64,000 bases of DNA. Source: Pseudomonadota bacterium. Lineage in GTDB: Bacteria; Pseudomonadota; Gammaproteobacteria; Burkholderiales; Burkholderiaceae_C. The notes beneath the pieces are model-generated. The model did no database searches. It was not told where the DNA came from and saw only the letters and a list, made by a program, of their open reading frames with translations. Shown here piece by piece: positions 59,374-64,000 of the stretch (the stretch's first letter is position 1; each line of letters begins with the position of its first letter). The position numbers and the translations under genes were made by a program. The DNA is taken from positions 1 to 64,000 of the forward strand of contig CAUJHV010000002.1 of the NCBI GenBank assembly GCA_963205115.1, written 5' to 3'.

Positions 59374-60354
59374 ATGCACGCCAAGCACCTGACGCGCCAC
59401 CTGCAGGCGCACACCTATCACGGGCTCGAGCCCGGGCCGCGGCTGATCGTCACCGGTGCCGTGCACGGCAACGAAACCTGCGGCACGCGCGCCATCGAAC
59501 GGGTCCTGGGCGAACTGACCCGCGGTGATGTCGAGATCGAGCGTGGCAGCGTGACCTTCGTGCCGGTGTGCAACCCGCTGGCCTATACGCTGGGCCAGCG
59601 CATGGGCCAGCGCAACCTCAACCGCCGGCTCCAGCCCGGCGCCAGCCCCGCGCAGTTCGAAGACCACATCGCCAATGTGCTGTGTCCGCTGCTCGCGGCG
59701 CATGACGTGCTGCTCGACCTGCACTCGTTCCGTGGTCCCGGCAAAGCCTTCGTGCTGTGCGGGCCGGTGGACAACGTCGGCACGCTGGAACCCTTCGCGC
59801 ACGAGGCGCAGGAGGCGGCGCTGGTCGCGCATCTGGGCGTCGAGCGCGTGGTCGAAGGCTGGATGCCGGCCTATGCGGACGGCATCGTGCGCCGCCGCGC
59901 GCGGGCGCAGGCCGGTGATGCCGCCGCCGCGGCCGCCATCGAGGATCCGAGCTACGGCATCGGCACCACCGAATACATGCGCTCGCAGGGCGGCTACGCG
60001 GTCACGCTGGAATGCGGCCAGCACGAAGACCCACAGGCGGCCGACGTCGGCTGGCATGCCATCCGCCAGACGCTGGCGCTGCTGCATCTGGCCCGGCTGC
60101 CGCTGCAGCCGCCGGCGCGGCCGATGGAAGCCCTGCGGCTGACCACCGTGGTGGACCGCCACGCCGAAGCCGACACCTTCGTGCGCAGCTGGGCCAGCTT
60201 CGACCCGGTGGCCGCGGGCGAGCTGATCGCGCGTCGCGCCGACGGCAGCGAGGTGCGCGCGCCGGCGGCCGGCTGCATCGTCTTTCCCGATGTCGGCGCG
60301 CGGCCGGGACACGAGTGGTTCTACCTCGCGTTCCCCAGCGAGCGGCGGTTCTGA
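59374..60354 (+). CDS. M14-family zinc carboxypeptidase-like (AstE/aspartoacylase) protein
   Basis: A 326-residue cytoplasmic enzyme of the succinylglutamate desuccinylase/aspartoacylase branch of M14. The zinc ligands are in GAVHGNETCGTRAI (His and Glu, about residues 29-42) and LLDLHSFRG (His, about residue 115). The catalytic Glu is expected in TLECGQHED. Such enzymes deacylate N-acyl amino acids. No arginine-succinyl pathway genes are nearby, so the substrate is unknown. Its start has no Shine-Dalgarno sequence but a -10-like hexamer. Confidence 0.85.
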   Translation: MHAKHLTRHLQAHTYHGLEPGPRLIVTGAVHGNETCGTRAIERVLGELTRGDVEIERGSVTFVPVCNPLAYTLGQRMGQRNLNRRLQPGASPAQFEDHIANVLCPLLAAHDVLLDLHSFRGPGKAFVLCGPVDNVGTLEPFAHEAQEAALVAHLGVERVVEGWMPAYADGIVRRRARAQAGDAAAAAAIEDPSYGIGTTEYMRSQGGYAVTLECGQHEDPQAADVGWHAIRQTLALLHLARLPLQPPARPMEALRLTTVVDRHAEADTFVRSWASFDPVAAGELIARRADGSEVRAPAAGCIVFPDVGARPGHEWFYLAFPSERRF

Positions 60355-60427
60355 AGAACCGATCGCAGACGGCGCGGCACGCCGGGCCGCACCCGTGGGG
60401 CCGGACTGGGTGCGCAAGACGCGCTGC

Positions 60428-60433
60428 TACACT
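60428..60433 (+). promoter_or_regulatory. Probable -10 element of the trp operon leader
   Basis: TACACT lies seven bases before the ATG of the proposed leader peptide. It would start the trp transcript at or close to that ATG. Confidence 0.45.
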
Positions 60434-60440
60434 GCCGCGC

Positions 60441-60530
60441 ATGTTGTCGGTTTGCCTTCAGAACACTGCTGCCGCGGGGCTTGTCCAGGCCCGGGGAGCA
60501 TGGCCCTGGCGTCGTTCGCCCGCCCTCTGA
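60441..60530 (+). CDS. trpL: Probable trp operon leader peptide (29 aa)
   Basis: A 29-codon ORF starting at the ATG 60441 with the sequence MLSVCLQNTAAAGLVQARGA followed by WPWRRSPAL and TGA. Trp codons at positions 21 and 23 (60501-60503 and 60507-60509) are the hallmark of a ribosome-sensing leader. It lies 97 bases before trpE. A hairpin (60485-60509) covers the Trp codons. Only the position, the two Trp codons and the downstream hairpins support the call; Trp-rich chance ORFs are uncommon but not excluded. Confidence 0.6.
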   Translation: MLSVCLQNTAAAGLVQARGAWPWRRSPAL

Positions 60531-60613
60531 ACGCCCGCTCGGCGGGACGGTCGACACCGCTCGATCGACGCCGCAGCCCCTGATCTGTACAGGCCCCCAC
60601 GCGGGCCGAATTT
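60485..60613 (+). promoter_or_regulatory. Probable trp transcription attenuator
   Basis: Hairpins in order: 60485-60492 with 60502-60509 (one mismatch, covering the Trp codons); CCCGC at 60534-60538 with GCGGG at 60542-60546; GTCGA with TCGAC around 60550-60569; and GGCCC at 60592-60596 with GGGCC at 60603-60607, followed by GAATTT. The last is the terminator candidate, 14 bases before the trpE ribosome-binding region. Its U-run is short, so termination strength is uncertain. Confidence 0.5.
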
Positions 60614-60626
60614 GCAGGACCGTCAC

Positions 60627-62102
60627 GTGATCACCGAACTCGAATTCAAGAGCCTTGCCGCGCAGGGCTACAACCGCATCCCGCTCATCGCCGAGGCCTT
60701 TGCCGACCTCGAGACGCCGCTGTCGCTCTACCTCAAGCTGGCCGGCGGCGCGCGCCACAGCTTCCTGCTGGAGTCCGTCGTCGGCGGCGAGCGCTTCGGA
60801 CGCTATTCCTTCATCGGCCTGCCCGCGCGCACGCTGCTGCGGGCCAGCGGCTTCCGTACCGAGGTCGTGCGCGACGGCCAGGTCGTCGAGACCGACGAAG
60901 GCAACCCGCTGGACTTCATCGAGCGCTACCAGAAGCGCTTCAAGGTCGCGCTGCGCCCCGGCCTGCCGCGCTTCTGCGGCGGCCTGGCCGGCTACTTCGG
61001 CTACGACGCGGTGCGCTACATCGAGCCGCGCCTGGCCAAGACCTGGAAGGACGACAGCATCGGCACGCCCGACATCCTGCTGCTGCAATGCGAGGAGCTG
61101 GCGGTCATCGACAACCTGTCGGGCCGGCTGTACCTGATCGTCTATGCCGACCCCACGCAGCCCGAGGCCTGGTTCGGCGCCAAGCGCCGGCTGTCGGAGC
61201 TGACCGACAAGCTGCGCTACAGCGTGACCGCGCCGCCGGTCAAGCGCGGCCCCTCGCACCCGGTGGAGCGCGAGCTGTCCAAGGCCGGGCTCGAGGCCGC
61301 GGTGCTGAAGTGCAAGGACTACATCGCCGCGGGCGACTGCATGCAGGTCGTCATCGGCCAGCGCCTGCGCAAGCGCTACACCGAGAGCCCGCTGTCGCTG
61401 TATCGCGCGCTGCGCTCGCTGAACCCGTCGCCGTACATGTATTACTACGACATGGGTGACTTCCAGATCGTCGGCGCCAGCCCGGAAATCCTGGTGCGCC
61501 AGGAAGCCACGCCCGAAGGCACCAAGGTGACGATCCGCCCGCTGGCCGGCACGCGCCCGCGCGGCAGCACGCCCGAGCAGGACAAGGTCCTGGCCGACGA
61601 ACTGCAGGCCGATCCCAAGGAGCGCGCCGAGCACCTGATGCTGATCGACCTGGCGCGCAACGACATCGGGCGCATTGCCAAGACCGGCACGGTCAAGGTC
61701 ACCGAGGCCTTTGCGATCGAGCGCTATTCGCACGTGATGCACATCGTCAGCAACGTCGAAGGCCTGCTGAAGGATGGCGCGACAAGCCTGGATGTCTTCC
61801 GCGCGGCCTTCCCGGCCGGCACGCTCAGCGGCGCGCCGAAGATCCGCGCGATGGAGATCATCGACGAGCTCGAACCGGTCAAGCGCGGCATCTACGGCGG
61901 CGCCTGCGGCTACCTGAGCTTTGCCGGCGACATGGACGTGGCCATCGCCATCCGCACCGGCATCGTCAAGGACAGCACGCTCTACGTGCAGGCCGCAGCC
62001 GGTGTCGTGGCCGACTCCGTGCCCGAGCTGGAGTGGAAGGAAACCGAGGCCAAGGCGCGCGCGCTGATCCGCGCGGCGGAGCTGGTCGAGGAGGGTTTCT
62101 GA
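60627..62102 (+). CDS. trpE: Anthranilate synthase component I
   Basis: A 491-residue enzyme from the GTG at 60627 ([19 protein letters not shown]), chosen because AGGAC lies about seven bases upstream; a TTG five codons earlier is less likely. Visible motifs: [72 protein letters not shown] and [17 protein letters not shown]. The N-terminal LLES segment relates to Trp feedback binding. It makes anthranilate from chorismate and glutamine-derived ammonia with TrpG. It is preceded by a probable attenuator. Confidence 0.96.
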   Translation: MITELEFKSLAAQGYNRIPLIAEAFADLETPLSLYLKLAGGARHSFLLESVVGGERFGRYSFIGLPARTLLRASGFRTEVVRDGQVVETDEGNPLDFIERYQKRFKVALRPGLPRFCGGLAGYFGYDAVRYIEPRLAKTWKDDSIGTPDILLLQCEELAVIDNLSGRLYLIVYADPTQPEAWFGAKRRLSELTDKLRYSVTAPPVKRGPSHPVERELSKAGLEAAVLKCKDYIAAGDCMQVVIGQRLRKRYTESPLSLYRALRSLNPSPYMYYYDMGDFQIVGASPEILVRQEATPEGTKVTIRPLAGTRPRGSTPEQDKVLADELQADPKERAEHLMLIDLARNDIGRIAKTGTVKVTEAFAIERYSHVMHIVSNVEGLLKDGATSLDVFRAAFPAGTLSGAPKIRAMEIIDELEPVKRGIYGGACGYLSFAGDMDVAIAIRTGIVKDSTLYVQAAAGVVADSVPELEWKETEAKARALIRAAELVEEGF

Positions 62103-62185
62103 TGCGCGCGCCACTTCCCTCGCGTTCTTCGCTGGCGCGCAAGTCCGCGCCCGCCACCCCGCTCACCATCCGGCAGGAGGACTGA
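62102..62185 (+). CDS. Uncertain 27-codon ORF between trpE and trpG
   Basis: The ATG shares one base with the trpE stop (TGATG) and the ORF ends three bases before the trpG ATG, after reading through the trpG ribosome-binding site AGGAGG (62175-62180). The peptide starts [19 protein letters not shown]. It may serve only to carry ribosomes from trpE to trpG. No motif. Confidence 0.3.
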   Translation: MRAPLPSRSSLARKSAPATPLTIRQED

Positions 62186-62187
62186 AC

Positions 62188-62784
62188 ATGCTCCTCATGA
62201 TCGACAACTACGACAGCTTCACCTACAACCTGGTGCAGTACTTCGGCGAACTCGGCGCGGACGTGCGCGTGGTGCGCAACGACGAGATTACGGTCGACGG
62301 CATCGCCGAGCTGCGACCGCAGCAGCTGGTCTTCTCGCCGGGGCCGTGTTCACCGGCCGAAGCCGGGGTCTGCGTCGAGGCCATCCGCCACTTCACGGGC
62401 CAGCTGCCGATCCTGGGCGTGTGCCTGGGCCACCAGTCGATCGGTGCGGCGCTGGGCGGACGCATCGTGCGCGCGCCGGTGCAGATGCACGGCAAGGCCA
62501 GCCACATCACGACCGATGGCCAGGGTGTGTTCGAGGGCCTGCCGGCGGATTTCGACGTGATCCGCTACCACTCGCTGGTCATCGAGCGCGAGACGCTGCC
62601 TGCCGATCTGGAGGTGACCGCGACTGCCGAAGACGGGCAGATCATGGGCGTGCGCCACCGCGGCTTGGCCGGTGGCCCTGCGCCGCTGGAGGGTGTGCAG
62701 TTCCACCCGGAGTCCATCCTCAGCGAAAACGGACACGCGCTGCTGCGGAACTTCCTGGCCATGGGTGCGGCCCCCCGCGGCTGA
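62188..62784 (+). CDS. trpG: Anthranilate synthase component II (glutamine amidotransferase)
   Basis: A 198-residue class I amidotransferase. It starts [19 protein letters not shown]. Catalytic Cys in [11 protein letters not shown] (about residue 79), and His-Glu in [10 protein letters not shown] (about residues 172-174). [13 protein letters not shown] forms the oxyanion region. It supplies ammonia to TrpE; the same subunit often also serves PabB in Burkholderiales. No trpD or trpC follows in the window. AGGAGG lies seven bases before the ATG. Confidence 0.95.
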   Translation: MLLMIDNYDSFTYNLVQYFGELGADVRVVRNDEITVDGIAELRPQQLVFSPGPCSPAEAGVCVEAIRHFTGQLPILGVCLGHQSIGAALGGRIVRAPVQMHGKASHITTDGQGVFEGLPADFDVIRYHSLVIERETLPADLEVTATAEDGQIMGVRHRGLAGGPAPLEGVQFHPESILSENGHALLRNFLAMGAAPRG

Positions 62785-62803
62785 GCGGGTTGGCCGGTGG
62801 GGC

Positions 62804-62839
62804 GGGCCGGCAGGCCCACGTTTGAGGCCCGGGTGGGCC
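62804..62839 (+). terminator. Two tandem hairpins after trpG
   Basis: GGGCC at 62804-62808 pairs with GGCCC at 62813-62817, followed by ACGTTT. A second, GGCCC at 62826-62830 with GGGCC at 62835-62839, comes next. This would separate trpEG from the glycosyltransferase gene. Confidence 0.4.
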
Positions 62840-62851
62840 CGGTGCGCTGCA

Positions 62852-62857
62852 TACACT
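62852..62857 (+). promoter_or_regulatory. Possible -10 element upstream of the glycosyltransferase gene
   Basis: TACACT lies 43 bases before the ATG at 62901. No good -35 is visible. The same TACACT hexamer precedes the trp leader. Confidence 0.3.
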
Positions 62858-62900
62858 TTGCGCGCACTTCCCGCACCGCTCACCCGCCCGCCCTCTTCCT

Positions 62901-64000
62901 ATGTCCGCAGCGCCGCGTTCGATCGCCTATCTCATCAGCCAGTACCCCGCGCTGTCGATGATCTTCATCATCCGCGAGGTGCTGCAGCTCAAGCGCTTGG
63001 GCTTTCGCATCGACGTGGCCTCGATCAACGCTGCCGACCGATCGGGCAAGGGCCTGACGGCCGACGAAGCCAGCGAAGCCGCCCTCACGTACTACATCAA
63101 GCCGCACGGCCTGGCCGGTGCGCTGGCGGCGCATGCGGATGCGCTAATGCGCCACCTCAGCGGCTATCTGCGTGGCTTCAAGCTGGTTTTCTCGCTGGCG
63201 GGCCTGGACCTCAAGCGGGTCTTCATGAACCTGATGTATTTCACCGAGGCCTTGATGGTCGGCCGGTGGATGCGCGCCAAAGGCCATCAGCACCTGCACA
63301 CGCACCTGGGCTCGCAGGCCACGACCGTGGGCCTATTCGTCAAGACCATCTTCGGCCACGGTTTCTCGGTGACGATCCACGGCCCCGACGAGTTCTACGA
63401 CGCCGACCGCCAGTACCTGACGCAAAAAGTTGTCGCCGCGGATTTCATCGTCTGCATCAGCCATTTCGCGCGCAGCCAGATGATGAAACTCTCGCCCTAC
63501 GAGCATTGGGGCAAGTTCGTGGTCTCGCGTCTGGGCATCGACCCGCGTGTCTTCGCGCCGCGCCCGGCGCGCGCGCAGCCCGAGGTCTTCGAGATCCTGT
63601 GCGTCGGGCGTCTGACGCCGGCCAAGGGCCAGCACCAGCTGGTCGAGGCCGTGGCCGCGATGGTGCGCCAAGGACGTTCTGCACGCCTTCGGCTGGTGGG
63701 CGCGGGCGTGGACCGCGAATCGCTCGAGCGCCACGTGGCCGAGCTGGGCGCGCAGTCGGCCTGCATCTTCGAAGGCGCGGTCAATCAGGACCGCATCCGC
63801 GACCTCTATTCGCAAGCGGACTGCTTCTGCATCCCCAGCTTTGCCGAGGGGATCCCGGTGGTGCTGATGGAGGCGATGGCGATGGAGATCCCCGTCGTCA
63901 GCACGCACATCACCGGCATTCCCGAACTGATCCGCACCGGCATCGACGGCATCCTGGTCGCGCCGTCGGACCAGGACGGGCTCGTGCAGGCGCTCAGCAC
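62901..64000 (+). CDS. Glycosyltransferase family 4 (WcaL-like), 3' end outside the window
   Basis: At least 366 residues are in the window with no stop, so the gene runs past base 64000. The protein begins MSAAPRSIAYLISQYPAL, followed by IFIIREVLQLKRLGFRID. The GT-B fold shows HTHLGSQATTVG, VTIHGPDEFYD, FIVCISHFARSQMM, then the C-domain with ILCVGRLTPAKGQHQLVEA and the GT4 nucleotide-sugar motif FAEGIPVVLMEAMAMEIPVV. It is of the kind that builds exopolysaccharide such as colanic acid; acceptor and sugar are unknown. A new locus seems to begin here. Confidence 0.9.
   Translation, partial: MSAAPRSIAYLISQYPALSMIFIIREVLQLKRLGFRIDVASINAADRSGKGLTADEASEAALTYYIKPHGLAGALAAHADALMRHLSGYLRGFKLVFSLAGLDLKRVFMNLMYFTEALMVGRWMRAKGHQHLHTHLGSQATTVGLFVKTIFGHGFSVTIHGPDEFYDADRQYLTQKVVAADFIVCISHFARSQMMKLSPYEHWGKFVVSRLGIDPRVFAPRPARAQPEVFEILCVGRLTPAKGQHQLVEAVAAMVRQGRSARLRLVGAGVDRESLERHVAELGAQSACIFEGAVNQDRIRDLYSQADCFCIPSFAEGIPVVLMEAMAMEIPVVSTHITGIPELIRTGIDGILVAPSDQDGLVQALS

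Overview
The window is very GC-rich, densely coding DNA with strong G/C preference at third codon positions. Its gene content points to a betaproteobacterium of the order Burkholderiales, probably near Comamonadaceae or the Rubrivivax/Leptothrix group. The markers are a DUF3567 protein, a PhaM-type PHA granule protein, an N-terminal-half MetH gene, a DctSR-type pair beside malic enzyme, and the bamE-dapB-exbB-exbD-leuS-lptE-holA and hpf-ptsN-hprK runs. No rRNA, tRNA, CRISPR array, transposase or prophage was seen. This family placement is inference from gene content and order.

Layout. 1-10.6 kb: a dipeptide/oligopeptide ABC transporter (DppB end, DppC, DppD, DppF, DppA) and an amidase, interrupted by a DsbA-like oxidoreductase, an HDOD protein and a four-PAS GGDEF-EAL protein. 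10.8-13.3 kb: a TTC38-type TPR protein, a glutathione S-transferase and a small unknown gene. 13.3-18.0 kb (minus): glycolate oxidase glcD-glcE-glcF with a methyltransferase between glcE and glcF. 18.1-22.7 kb: PhaM, a TraB/GumN protein, an FAH-family hydrolase, DUF3108 and DUF3567 proteins. 23.0-30.5 kb: a tandem AAA ATPase, an EAL protein with a decayed GGDEF domain, the homocysteine methyltransferase half of MetH, a lysophospholipase-like hydrolase and an M20 peptidase. 30.6-36.5 kb: amgK-like kinase divergent from lptD-surA-rsmA.

36.5-37.8 kb is an accessory islet holding a secreted RNase Sa/barnase-type ribonuclease with its barstar inhibitor and an unexplained open frame. 38.0-46.4 kb: malic enzyme, a DctS/DctR-type two-component system, then thiL-pgpA-(45-codon ORF)-pncC-ghrA, where thiL to ghrA are joined by four-base stop/start overlaps. 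46.5-53.8 kb: holA, lptE, leuS, exbD, exbB, dapB, bamE (minus) divergent from fur. 53.8-55.9 kb: hprK, ptsN, hpf. 56.0-59.1 kb: a CHASE2-adenylate cyclase, an OmpA-like lipoprotein and a FecR-domain protein in one operon. 59.4-64 kb: an M14 zinc carboxypeptidase-like enzyme, a probable trp leader peptide and attenuator, trpE, trpG and the start of a glycosyltransferase.

The observations most worth following are the trp leader with two Trp codons and stacked hairpins; the tiny ORF coupled at both ends between pgpA and pncC; the RNase/barstar islet; several genes whose start codon lies six or seven bases after a -10-like hexamer without a Shine-Dalgarno sequence; and the FecR/OmpA/CHASE2-cyclase operon. 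All functions come from reading protein motifs by eye; no database search was run.
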